64,000 bases of DNA. Origin: CAWGJF01 sp963715745 (GTDB lineage: Bacteria > Bacteroidota > Ignavibacteria > Ignavibacteriales > Ignavibacteriaceae). This document shows positions 1 through 7,472 of this stretch, piece by piece. Positions within the stretch are counted from its first letter, which is position 1; the number at the start of each line of letters is the position of its first letter. The stretch spans positions 620,001-684,000 of the forward strand of contig OY970271.1 in assembly GCA_963715745.1 (NCBI GenBank), read 5' to 3'. The notes beneath the pieces are model-generated. The model was not told the origin of the DNA and searched no databases. It worked only from the letters and a program-made list of their open reading frames with translations. Both the position numbers and the translations under genes were made by a program.

Positions 1-175
1 TTTTTATTGGGAATATTGGAGAAGCATAAAATAATGTCGGGGATATTAAGAAGTCATTTAAATTGACTTACTTCTAAACAATATCAATTCATCATTACCT
101 GAATCAGATAGTTAATTAATCAAATAAAATTTTATTTTCGTGAAAATCCCGGATTATCTCTGATGATAATCCTGC

Positions 176-214
176 TTAAGAACTAACCCTTTTTTCATCC
201 CTTTGGACTATTGA
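176..214 (+). promoter_or_regulatory. Composite regulatory motif, copy 1
   Basis: It contains the core TTTTTTCATCC and the right box CTTTGGACTATTGA; the left dyad is weak (GAACTAACCC). No ORF follows before the terminator at 264-310, so its product may be a small RNA. Assignment as promoter or operator is inference from the 22-copy pattern. Confidence 0.6.
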
Positions 215-310
215 TCTGTGAGACATTTCTCTATATCATTACAATGCATCGTATCTCTCTCCCTCCCAGTTGTAAACTTCATTTTCAATAATTTACAACT
301 GGGATTTTTT
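215..310 (+). ncRNA. Candidate small RNA between motif copy 1 and terminator
   Basis: About 95 bp lie between the right box of motif copy 1 and the U-tract of a perfect 13-bp terminator hairpin, with no ORF. If the motif is a promoter, the transcript would be roughly 85-95 nt. No known RNA family was recognised, and expression is untested. Confidence 0.35.
264..310 (+). terminator. Intrinsic terminator
   Basis: A perfect 13-bp stem pairs TCCCAGTTGTAAA (264-276) with TTTACAACTGGGA (292-304) and is followed directly by six T residues. It ends any transcript started at motif copy 1. Confidence 0.8.
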
Positions 311-430
311 AAATATTGGCAAATTACCAAAAGAGTTTTAGTTATATAAAAAATGAAATGGTGTAACATCAATTTTTCACTTCTATTGCAATTTATATTT
401 CATCTTAATTAATTTCCGATAAAATCACTT

Positions 431-469
431 AAAAGGGTTAATCCCTTTTTCATCCCTTCGTCCGATTGA
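431..469 (+). promoter_or_regulatory. Composite regulatory motif, copy 2
   Basis: The left dyad is the exact palindrome GGGTTAATCCC, followed by CCTTTTTCATCC and the right box CTTCGTCCGATTGA. It lies 81 bp upstream of the YtxH-like gene start and points at it. Confidence 0.75.
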
Positions 470-550
470 TTCAATTTACAACCTTAGTTAACTTTATCAC
501 AAAAATAGAATCAATTGAGAAATTGAAAAATTAAATGAAAGGAATTTATT

Positions 551-958
551 ATGTCAAGCGTTAAAGGTTTTCTTATCGGTTTTTTAGCCGGCGGTACTGT
601 CGGGGCAATAGTTGCATTATTAACTACTCCTAAAAGCGGTAGAGAACTCATAGGAGATATGAAGCAAAAGTCCGGGGAATATTTAGATGAAGCTGATAAA
701 TATATTACAGAGACGAAAAAGAAAGCCGGTGAAATGTTCAATGAAGGCAAAAGAAAATACACAATGATAATGAATGATGTAAAATCAAAACCTGCGGAGA
801 TTTTAAATGGTACTGAACGGGTATACAATGATGCAAAAGTGAAAACAAAAGAAGTCTTAAATTCCGGGAAAGAAAAATTTGAATTAGAAACTGAGAGATT
901 GAAGTCTTCAGTAGAAGCCGGCATAGAGACTTACAAAGAAAAAGCTAAGAATATATAA
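551..958 (+). CDS. YtxH-like stress protein
   Basis: This 135-residue protein begins with a glycine-rich hydrophobic segment (GFLIGFLAGGTVGAIVALL, about residues 7-25) followed by the TPKSG block typical of YtxH-family proteins. The rest is a long charged amphipathic helix with Lys/Glu repeats, probably coiled-coil. YtxH relatives belong to general stress regulons and are membrane-anchored; their biochemical role is unknown. The AAAGGAA ribosome site about 8 bp before the ATG fits this start. The next gene begins 9 bp after the stop, so the two are likely co-transcribed from motif copy 2. Confidence 0.85.
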   Translation: MSSVKGFLIGFLAGGTVGAIVALLTTPKSGRELIGDMKQKSGEYLDEADKYITETKKKAGEMFNEGKRKYTMIMNDVKSKPAEILNGTERVYNDAKVKTKEVLNSGKEKFELETERLKSSVEAGIETYKEKAKNI

Positions 959-967
959 TTCATCAAA

Positions 968-1375
968 ATGAATACAATAGAAATATTAACCATTTTATTG
1001 CTTATATCAGCATCCGCTCTTTGTATTGTTCTGATCTACTATATTTATCGGATTGTTAAATCAGTGCATTCCATTAGTGCAGACATAAAGGGACTATCGT
1101 ACAAACTTAACCCGCTTATAGAATCAACTTTTGTGCTTTCAGAAAAACTAACTCACATTACTAATGAAGCTGAATCTCAGCTTCAAATATCAAAATCAAT
1201 AGTTTGCGACATCAGAGATCGTGCTGATAAAATATTAAAAGTAGAAACAAAAATTCGAAATGGTATTTCAGACGCTGCAGCTCCTTTGCTAAAAAATTTT
1301 CAAGCAATAAGTAAAGGCATTAGCTCATTCTGGAAGACCTTAAAAAAAAATAGAAGAAATAATTTAGCTGAATAA
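968..1375 (+). CDS. DUF948-like membrane protein
   Basis: The 135-residue product has one N-terminal transmembrane segment (about residues 5-28) followed by a long helical region with regularly spaced hydrophobic residues, as in the DUF948 family that often sits beside YtxH genes. The C-terminus is basic (KTLKKNRRNN). No catalytic motif is visible. It follows the YtxH gene by 9 bp, and the pairing supports a joint envelope-stress role. The family assignment is by resemblance and neighbourhood only. Confidence 0.6.
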   Translation: MNTIEILTILLLISASALCIVLIYYIYRIVKSVHSISADIKGLSYKLNPLIESTFVLSEKLTHITNEAESQLQISKSIVCDIRDRADKILKVETKIRNGISDAAAPLLKNFQAISKGISSFWKTLKKNRRNNLAE

Positions 1376-1442
1376 AAAAGATTAAAATAAGGTTGCTTAA
1401 TAAAGCAAGCAATCCCGAACTAAATAAAAAAGGAGTTACACT

Positions 1443-1973
1443 ATGCGTTATTATTTTGTATTAATTTTAGCATTATGCTTGTCGGGAATTTCGAACACTA
1501 TCGATGCACAAGTAATTGTAAGCAACTTGGAAAGCCAGCCAATATGGGGACCTACAGGTTATGACTACGTTGAAAATTATTACCTGCCGGACATAGATGC
1601 ATATTACAATGTTCCTCAACATCGTTATTACTATTATGATAACGGGGGTTGGCGGAACAATTCAATTTTGCCATTAAGTTTAATTAAATATGACTACTAC
1701 AATTCTTATAAAGTTGTAGTCAATGAGAAAGAACCATGGCGGGATCATAAAATCTACAAAGAAAAATACTACACATATAAAGAGCGTCATGATCAGCAGC
1801 TAATCCGCGATAGCAGAGATGAGAAATATTTTGTGATAAAAAAACATCCTCAGCATCAGAATTGGCTAAAACAGCAAAACCATGACAACGGTAAACACAA
1901 AGGCTGGTATAAAGAAAATGAAGATAAGAAAAGTCAATCGGACATTAAACAAAAAAACAAGGATAAAAAATAA
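1443..1973 (+). CDS. Secreted Tyr-rich hypothetical protein
   Basis: The 176-residue product has a clear Sec signal peptide ending near AQ (residues 22-23) after a hydrophobic MRYYFVLILALCLSG leader. The mature part is rich in Tyr, Trp, Pro and Gly, including WGPTGYDYV and YYLPDIDAYYN, then becomes very basic and charged (Lys, His, Glu). This pattern recurs in secreted hypotheticals of Bacteroidota, but I know no function. AAGGAG precedes the ATG at a good distance. The first 23 bases of the gene are identical to those of the cytochrome gene at 43537, suggesting a shared leader. Confidence 0.7.
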   Translation: MRYYFVLILALCLSGISNTIDAQVIVSNLESQPIWGPTGYDYVENYYLPDIDAYYNVPQHRYYYYDNGGWRNNSILPLSLIKYDYYNSYKVVVNEKEPWRDHKIYKEKYYTYKERHDQQLIRDSRDEKYFVIKKHPQHQNWLKQQNHDNGKHKGWYKENEDKKSQSDIKQKNKDKK

Positions 1974-2065
1974 TTTAAATTTATGAGGTACAGTAACAAA
2001 TGTAAGCTAAAGAGAAGTATTTAAAAGAAATCTTATTTTTTATTAAACTAAGAAACGTTAAAACA

Positions 2066-2282
2066 TTGAACACAACAACAATAGGTATCATTATAATGGT
2101 AATAGGCCTGGTTATGACTCTATATTCCGGATTTAATTATGTGACCAAGAGAAAAGGTGATGGACATTGGGGGTATTGAGGTTACAACTGATAAAAATAA
2201 TACTGTAAACTGGGGTCCATTTGTTAGTATAGGAGTAATTGTAATCGGCGGAGTTGTTTTTTTAGCTGGTATAAAAAAATAG
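2066..2282 (+). pseudogene. Relic of the 71-aa two-TM protein (paralogue of 30763)
   Basis: Translation from a TTG at 2066 gives NTTTIGIIIMVIGLVMTLYS and continues as GFNYVT, close to the intact protein at 30763-30978. Near 2156 the frame shifts by +1 and then continues as VMDIGG, later NWGPFVSIGVIVIGG, to the matching stop. The start codon has changed to TTG, the ribosome site is gone and the frame is broken, so this is a decayed copy rather than a working gene. Confidence 0.8.
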
Positions 2283-2319
2283 TTCAAACTAAATGTAAAA
2301 TAATGTGATCATCTCAATC

Positions 2320-2358
2320 GGGAGATGTAGTCCCTTTTTCATCCATTTGCCTAATTTA
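2320..2358 (+). promoter_or_regulatory. Composite regulatory motif, copy 3
   Basis: GGAGATGTAGTCCC, then TTTTTCATCC, and a weak right box (ATTTGCCTAATTTA). It lies about 200 bp upstream of the response regulator ATG and points at it. Confidence 0.65.
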
Positions 2359-2562
2359 TTCGCCTTCCAATTCATTCTACATTGATCGTAGTCAATAATA
2401 GACCAGTAGGAGTCTTTTATTTTATAAAAACCGTGATTTTTCAGAAAAGAAAATAAGCCTAAATAGACCAATTTAATAGATAAAGAAACACCTCAGTTAT
2501 GGTTGAATTATAAGTAGTATTTACTATTTTTTATAAGTAGCTTTTCTAAAAGTTTGAAGACA

Positions 2563-3255
2563 ATGAAAAAAATCCAAATACTACTTATTGAAGATAATCG
2601 GCTTCTGCGTGAAGGTATTACTGCGATGCTTAAAAAGCAGCCTGATATGCATGTTGTTACTACTGTTGGTAATGGCGAAAACATATTACAGATGATAGGC
2701 AAGCACAATCCAAATATAGTACTTCTTGATCTTGGTTTACGAAGTCAAAACAGTTTGAAAGTTGTAAAATTAGTTAGGCAGAATTTTCAGGAAACAAAAA
2801 TAATTGTTATGGATCTTATACCCCTGCAAGCAGATGTTTTTGAATTTGTAGAAGCCGGGGTTTCTGGATTTATGTTAAAAGATATAAGTGTTAAAGAATT
2901 TCTAAAAACGATTCGATCAGTTTATAAAGGCACTCGGGTTTTACCCCCTCACTTAACGGGCTCGCTTTTTTCTCAGATTGTTGAACACGCAGTAAGCGGA
3001 TCAAAAACTTCTATACTTACTGAATCAACCCGAATGACAAAACGTGAGCGGCAGGTAATTGAATTGATTGCAGACGGTTCTACAAATAAAGAGATAGCTC
3101 AAAAACTTCATCTCTCCACATACACAATTAAGAGTCATGTTCATAACATCCTTGAAAAGTTAGCACTTAATACACGTGTGCAGATTGCAAAACACCATCA
3201 TCTATCTGAATCTTATAAAACAGCAATAGATACAACTTCATTATTCAACGATTAA
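2563..3255 (+). CDS. NarL/FixJ-family response regulator, atypical receiver
   Basis: The protein has an N-terminal receiver domain (about 1-118) and a C-terminal LuxR-type helix-turn-helix (TKRERQVIELIADGSTNKEI, about 158-225). I chose ATG 2563; an in-frame TTG lies 9 bp upstream. The acidic pocket and phospho-acceptor are present (IEDN, Asp56 in VLLDL) and so is the conserved Lys106, but the switch Thr/Ser after beta-4 is Asp84 (IIVMDL), and the usual MPxxxG loop is replaced. It may be only weakly phosphorylation-dependent or locked. No kinase is adjacent. It is the best candidate in the window for controlling the repeated motif, but that link is inference. Confidence 0.85.
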   Translation: MKKIQILLIEDNRLLREGITAMLKKQPDMHVVTTVGNGENILQMIGKHNPNIVLLDLGLRSQNSLKVVKLVRQNFQETKIIVMDLIPLQADVFEFVEAGVSGFMLKDISVKEFLKTIRSVYKGTRVLPPHLTGSLFSQIVEHAVSGSKTSILTESTRMTKRERQVIELIADGSTNKEIAQKLHLSTYTIKSHVHNILEKLALNTRVQIAKHHHLSESYKTAIDTTSLFND

Positions 3256-3281
3256 TTTCTATTCTGGTTTTTAACTCATCA

Positions 3282-3320
3282 AAAAGATTTAGTTCCTTTT
3301 TCATCCCTTTGGACTATAGT
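3282..3320 (+). promoter_or_regulatory. Composite regulatory motif, copy 4
   Basis: GATTTAGTTCC, then TTTTTCATCC, then CTTTGGACTATAGT. It lies 116 bp before the KaiC-like gene. The whole segment from the regulator 3-prime end through this motif is duplicated at 8128-8243. Confidence 0.7.
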
Positions 3321-3436
3321 TTTATTTCATAGACTTTTTAAATTTTTGGTAGTATAGATTCAAATCTCAGAAATTCTTCTAAAGGAATGAAAAATCTTAT
3401 ACTGCTGACAAAAACAAAATATTTAAAGGGAATAAA

Positions 3437-5179
3437 ATGAAGAAAAAAGCAGTAAAATTTAAGAGAAAAACCCTTCCAAAATCTCCGACAAGCATTCAAG
3501 GATTCGACGAAATAACAGGCGGCGGATTACCAAAAGGCAGACCGACACTTGTATGCGGTGGTGCAGGTTGCGGTAAAACACTTTTTGCCATGGAATTTCT
3601 TGTTCGCGGCGCAACTGTTTACAATGAACCGGGAGTATTTATTTCTTTCGAGGAAACGGAGAAAGAACTTACTGCTAATGTTACTTCACTTGGTTTTGAT
3701 TTGACAGATCTTATAAAACGTAAAATGATTTGGCTTGAGCACATTCACCTTGAGAGGGGGGAAATAGAACAGAAAGGTGAATATGATTTAGTGGGATTGT
3801 TTGTTCATATCCATAATGCTATCGAAAGCATTGGTGCTAAGCGCGTTGTGCTGGATACTATTGAATCACTCTTTTCAGAACTTCCCAATCCTACAGCAGT
3901 GCGTACAGAATTGAGGCGGTTATTTAGCTGGTTGAAAAAGAAAAATGTCACAACAATTGTTACCGGAGAAAAAGGAGATGGCACATTAACGCGCCAGGGT
4001 TTGGAGGAGTACGTTTCCGATTGTGTTATTGTTCTGGATCATAGGGTTACTGATCAATCATCCATCAGACGATTACGCATTGTTAAATATCGGGGCTCAA
4101 CACACGGCACTAATGAATATCCTTTCTTAATTGATGAAGATGGGTTCTCCGTTCTGCCTGTAACTTCACTTGGATTAAATCACATTTCATCCACCGAAAG
4201 AATTTCTTCAGGTATTCCGCGTCTTGATACAATGCTATCGGGTAAAGGTTACTTTCGCGGTAGTACAGTGTTAGTTTCTGGTACCGCAGGTACAGGCAAG
4301 ACAAGTCTTGCAGCACAATTTGTTGAAGCTGCGTGTAAACGAGGTGAACGGGTTCTGTATTTTGCTTTCGAAGAATCACCGAGTCAGTTTATGCGTAATA
4401 TGTCGTCTATAGGAATTCACTTAGATCATTGGGCAAAAAAAGGATTGCTTCACTTTCATGCAACTCGCCCAACTCTTCACGGATTGGAACATCATTTAAC
4501 AACAACTATCAAATTAATTAATAAAGTTAAACCGCAAATTGTAGTTCTTGATCCCATTGATGCATTTGTTATGGGAACCAATCAAACTGAAGTTAAAATA
4601 ATGCTTCTTCGCCTTGTGGATTTTTTAAAGATGAGCAACATTACCGCATTTTTCGCAAGTCTCTCTACTGCGGGTGATGTTCAGGAACTTACAGATATGG
4701 CAATATCTTCTTTAATAGATACCTGGCTTCTGTTGCGTGATATTGAAATTAGCGGAGAGCGTAACAGAGGTTTGTACATTCTCAAATCGCGAGGTATGTC
4801 ACATTCAAATCAGATTCGTGAATTTTTACTGACAGATCACGGAATAGAATTGCTTGATGTGTATATCGGTCCGGAAGGTGTGTTAACCGGCTCGGCCCGG
4901 TTATCACAAGAAGCAAAAAATGATGCAGAACAATTAATGCATCAACAGGAAATTGAACGGAAACATTCCGGAATAGAACTTAAACGTGCTGCTCTGGATG
5001 CTCAGATTGTAGTTTTAAAATCTGAATTTAAAGCAGAAGAAGAAGAAACTCTCAAATTTATCCGGATGGAAAAAGCAACTACCAGAAGGTTCTCGGAAAA
5101 TCAGAAAAAAATGGTTACAAGCAGAAAAGCAGATAAGTTTGTGAAAAAAAACGTGAAATCTTTAAGAAAAATAAAATGA
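3437..5179 (+). CDS. kaiC: KaiC-like double RecA-fold ATPase
   Basis: The 580-residue protein has two KaiC/RecA-like domains. Walker A motifs are GGAGCGKT (41-48) and GTAGTGKT (282-289), each followed by a catalytic Glu pair (FEE at 71-73 and 311-313). In the second domain, the position of the cyanobacterial Ser431/Thr432 phosphorylation pair is Ser424-Ser425 (AISSLIDTW). The tail (about 490-580) is a basic coiled coil not found in cyanobacterial KaiC. No kaiA or kaiB is in the window. Non-cyanobacterial KaiC homologues have been linked to stress tolerance and signalling, and the upstream motif copy 4 fits that. A ribosome site (AAAGGGAA) precedes the ATG. Confidence 0.88.
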   Translation: MKKKAVKFKRKTLPKSPTSIQGFDEITGGGLPKGRPTLVCGGAGCGKTLFAMEFLVRGATVYNEPGVFISFEETEKELTANVTSLGFDLTDLIKRKMIWLEHIHLERGEIEQKGEYDLVGLFVHIHNAIESIGAKRVVLDTIESLFSELPNPTAVRTELRRLFSWLKKKNVTTIVTGEKGDGTLTRQGLEEYVSDCVIVLDHRVTDQSSIRRLRIVKYRGSTHGTNEYPFLIDEDGFSVLPVTSLGLNHISSTERISSGIPRLDTMLSGKGYFRGSTVLVSGTAGTGKTSLAAQFVEAACKRGERVLYFAFEESPSQFMRNMSSIGIHLDHWAKKGLLHFHATRPTLHGLEHHLTTTIKLINKVKPQIVVLDPIDAFVMGTNQTEVKIMLLRLVDFLKMSNITAFFASLSTAGDVQELTDMAISSLIDTWLLLRDIEISGERNRGLYILKSRGMSHSNQIREFLLTDHGIELLDVYIGPEGVLTGSARLSQEAKNDAEQLMHQQEIERKHSGIELKRAALDAQIVVLKSEFKAEEEETLKFIRMEKATTRRFSENQKKMVTSRKADKFVKKNVKSLRKIK

Positions 5180-5257
5180 TTTATTTTGCACTAAACTTAT
5201 AAAGTTTAAAACCAGAAATAATCATGATAAAATAATTCCACGTGTAAATAATTATCT

Positions 5258-5296
5258 TAAAGATGTAGCCCCTTTTTCATCCCTTTGCTCTATTGT
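5258..5296 (+). promoter_or_regulatory. Composite regulatory motif, copy 5
   Basis: AGATGTAGCCCC, TTTTTCATCC and CTTTGCTCTATTGT. It lies 163 bp before the small membrane protein at 5460. Confidence 0.7.
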
Positions 5297-5459
5297 AGAA
5301 CCACGCATTACTTCATATCATATAACAGCAATCATTAAACCATTTAATAAAATATATTTTGCGGGAATTAAATCAGAAACCGCAAAGAATAAAATAAATA
5401 ATAATAATCTCCGGTAAAGGAGATCCGGTCAAGAAAAATATTATGAAAGGAATAATATT

Positions 5460-5648
5460 ATGTCACTTATAACATTAGTTATCGTTTTGGTAGTTGTCGG
5501 AGTAGTTCTCTGGCTGATTAATAGTTATATCCCGATGCAATCAACCATCAAGAAAATTCTGAATGTGGTAGTAGTTGTTGGTGTTGTTCTCTGGCTATTA
5601 AGCGCATTCGGCGTTATAGGAAGCCTTAATACAATTCGTATTGGATAG
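5460..5648 (+). CDS. Small two-TM protein, Thivi_2564-like
   Basis: The 62-residue protein has two hydrophobic helices (about 3-20 and 35-52) joined by the conserved-looking loop NSYIPMQSTIKKILN, which resembles the Thivi_2564 family of small membrane proteins. Role unknown. It has a good ribosome site (GAAAGGAA) and its own motif copy. A decayed paralogue lies at 31084-31275, with the same loop and an internal stop. Confidence 0.75.
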   Translation: MSLITLVIVLVVVGVVLWLINSYIPMQSTIKKILNVVVVVGVVLWLLSAFGVIGSLNTIRIG

Positions 5649-5851
5649 ATAAGGTCTGTTTTCGTTCTTCATTTGTTATGGTACTAATTCCGGCAGAGAT
5701 TGGGAAATCATTAAATTCTGACATTGATTTCAGTAATTTATTTATGCTGAATTTATAAGAAATAAATAAATCAATAGTACTGAAATGCAATAAACCCATA
5801 GATCTTATTCTTAATACAGAAACAAGGATTGCCTTATCACTGCCGTTTAAA
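5649..5851. other. Convergent intergenic spacer
   Basis: About 200 bp separate two genes converging on this spot. A minus-strand ORF runs through it from the end of the M48 gene, but it has no ribosome site and no recognisable product. No clear terminator hairpin is seen. Confidence 0.4.
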
Positions 5852-6655
5852 TCACTTTTTATAATACTGCAAAGCTTCTGGCATATAACTTTTAAGATTT
5901 TCAATTCTGGTTTGATCTGAAGGATGTGTACTTAAGAATTCCGGTGGTGATCCACCAGTTTTACTTTGTGACATTCTTGTCCAGAAATCCAGCGCCGCAT
6001 TTGGATTGTAACCCGCCATTGCCATAAAAATAAGTCCCAGCCTGTCTGCTTCGCTTTCCTGCGTTCTGTTGTATGGAAGAATTACACCGATAGTAGAACC
6101 TAAACCATAAGCTGTCATAAAAATATTCTGAGTTGCTTCGGGTTCGTTTTGTATTGCAACAGACAGAGCAGCGCCACCTAATTGCTGCATTAAACCCTGG
6201 CTCATTCTTTCGGCACCATGTTGAGCAATTGCGTGTGAAATTTCGTGACCCATCACGACAGCTAATCCGGTTTCATTTTCTGTTATTGGAAGTATTCCTG
6301 TATAAACAACAACTTTACCTCCCGGCATACACCAGGCATTTACCTCAGGGCTTTCAACCAAATTGAATTCCCAGGCATATCCATTCAATTCATTAGAAAG
6401 ATTGTGTTGTGCAAAATAATTTTCAACAGCTTTTTGGATTTTTAAACCAACACTCTTTACCATGTTAGTGTTTTGAGCATTTGTGCTTAGTTTATTCTGT
6501 TGCAGAAATTCAGTGTACTGCTGGAAACTTAATGCATTTAAATCTGCAGAGGAAATCAGATGAAGCTGAGATCTTCCTGTAATCGGAACAGTGCTGCAAT
6601 AATAAAATGTTATTGCAATCAGAATAATCGGAATAAATATTTTTAAATATTTCAT
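5852..6655 (-). CDS. M48-family metallopeptidase, probable lipoprotein
   Basis: The 267-residue product has a hydrophobic leader ending in a lipobox-like FYYC (Cys20), then the M48 catalytic core: HEISH at 137-141 and the third zinc ligand in ESEAD (200-204). It resembles periplasmic quality-control proteases of the BepA/LoiP type, without TPR repeats. The likely role is turnover of damaged or misassembled envelope proteins. It is transcribed away from the next gene, with its own minus-strand motif copy 65 bp upstream. A ribosome site (AAGAGG) precedes the ATG. Confidence 0.88.
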   Translation of the reverse strand: MKYLKIFIPIILIAITFYYCSTVPITGRSQLHLISSADLNALSFQQYTEFLQQNKLSTNAQNTNMVKSVGLKIQKAVENYFAQHNLSNELNGYAWEFNLVESPEVNAWCMPGGKVVVYTGILPITENETGLAVVMGHEISHAIAQHGAERMSQGLMQQLGGAALSVAIQNEPEATQNIFMTAYGLGSTIGVILPYNRTQESEADRLGLIFMAMAGYNPNAALDFWTRMSQSKTGGSPPEFLSTHPSDQTRIENLKSYMPEALQYYKK

Positions 6656-6720
6656 ATTAAACCTCTTGTTTTAGGATATATTAAAAATCTGTTGAAATAT
6701 ATAAATTTGTGTGAAGCTCA

Positions 6721-6759
6721 ACAGTCGGGCAAAAGGATGAAAAATGGACTACATCCTTT
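6721..6759 (-). promoter_or_regulatory. Composite regulatory motif, copy 6 (minus strand)
   Basis: On the minus strand: AAAGGATGTAGTCC, then ATTTTTCATCC, then TTTTGCCCGACTGT. It lies 65 bp before the M48 peptidase start. It is back-to-back with copy 7, only 5 bp away, each facing its own gene. Confidence 0.75.
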
Positions 6760-6764
6760 AGATT

Positions 6765-6803
6765 AAAAGATCTAATCCCTTTTTCATCCCTTTGACCGAT
6801 TGA
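6765..6803 (+). promoter_or_regulatory. Composite regulatory motif, copy 7
   Basis: AAAAGATCTAATCCC, TTTTTCATCC and CTTTGACCGATTGA. It faces the Cys-motif small gene (ATG 7036), 232 bp downstream. With copy 6 it forms a divergent pair. Confidence 0.75.
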
Positions 6804-7035
6804 ATTATTTTATTACTCTTAATAGTTTTTTATTAAACTCAATTGAGCCTTTTTCTGTTTGTCAAAATCGTACTATCCTGATAACACTTTGGTTAAATGG
6901 GCTAATTGTTACACGAGACTTAGGTGTAGATATCTACACTCTTTCAGTAATTACAACTATTATGACTTTGGTTTTTGATTACTGAGGGAGGTTTAATAAT
7001 CCAAACGATTGTTAAATATTAGAAAGGGAATCAGC

Positions 7036-7230
7036 ATGAAGAATACTTTATCATTGGATAAAAGAATAAATGAGTTAATCAGGAAAAAGTTTAAGCACTG
7101 CAAATGTAACCCATGCACATGCTCAGATAGAACAAAGGATCAATACTTTCAGGAATTGAAAGATATTTTAAAAAGATTTAATCTGGAAAAGTTTACTACT
7201 CATCAGTGGCACAAAAATAGTTTTCAATGA
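7036..7230 (+). CDS. Small CxCxxCxC protein
   Basis: The ATG at 7036 has a ribosome site (GAAAGGGAA) at a good distance, giving 64 residues: a Lys-rich helix, then HCKCNPCTCSD, then a second helix. The CxCxxCxC motif could bind zinc, copper or an iron-sulfur cluster. No signal peptide is seen, so it is likely cytoplasmic. I do not recognise the family. An in-frame upstream ATG at 7009 lacks a ribosome site. A dodecin relic begins just after its stop. Confidence 0.65.
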   Translation: MKNTLSLDKRINELIRKKFKHCKCNPCTCSDRTKDQYFQELKDILKRFNLEKFTTHQWHKNSFQ

Positions 7231-7235
7231 GTTTA

Positions 7236-7400
7236 AGTAATTATATCTCAAAGGTGCAATTGTTCAGACGCTAATTAAAGAGACGCAAACCGTAAAAGGT
7301 AATGAACGGGTTTGAAGTTATAAAACATTTTGAAACCATAGGTGATGGCAGGGTAAAGCAATGCTATTTAAACCCTAAACTTGCATTACCTGTCTTATAA
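7236..7400 (+). pseudogene. Dodecin relic
   Basis: Translation gives GAIVQTLIKETQTVKG, matching DAISQALKKASKTVKG of the intact dodecin at 18672. A one-base insertion near 7305 is followed by GFEVIKHFETIGDGRVKQ and then KLALPV before the stop, matching the dodecin C-terminus. The N-terminal third is lost and the frame is broken. Confidence 0.8.
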
Positions 7401-7472
7401 GTACTGAAAAGTTTAAATTTATAACTGCAGATTATATTTAGTCCTGTTTTAACATTATACTCAGGAGGGATC

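Larger units (their letters stand above)
1..550. other. Gene-free leader region with motif copies and terminator
   Basis: No convincing ORF is visible. The stretch holds a perfect 8-bp hairpin (151-158 with 165-172), regulatory motif copy 1 (176-214), a strong intrinsic terminator (264-310) and motif copy 2 (431-469) in front of the first gene. Copy 1 followed about 50 bp later by a terminator suggests a short non-coding transcript. Confidence 0.6.

Noticed and set aside
264..310. Inverted repeat considered as a mobile-element end
   Set aside because: The T-run directly after the stem fits an intrinsic terminator, and no transposase or target duplication is visible.
5626..5904. Minus-strand 92-codon ORF in the convergent spacer
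   Set aside because: It overlaps the end of the M48 gene in another frame, has no ribosome site and matches no family I know.
6800..6985. Plus-strand 61-codon ORF after motif copy 7
   Set aside because: It overlaps the end of the motif, has no ribosome site and no recognisable composition; the gene at 7036 has a clear site.
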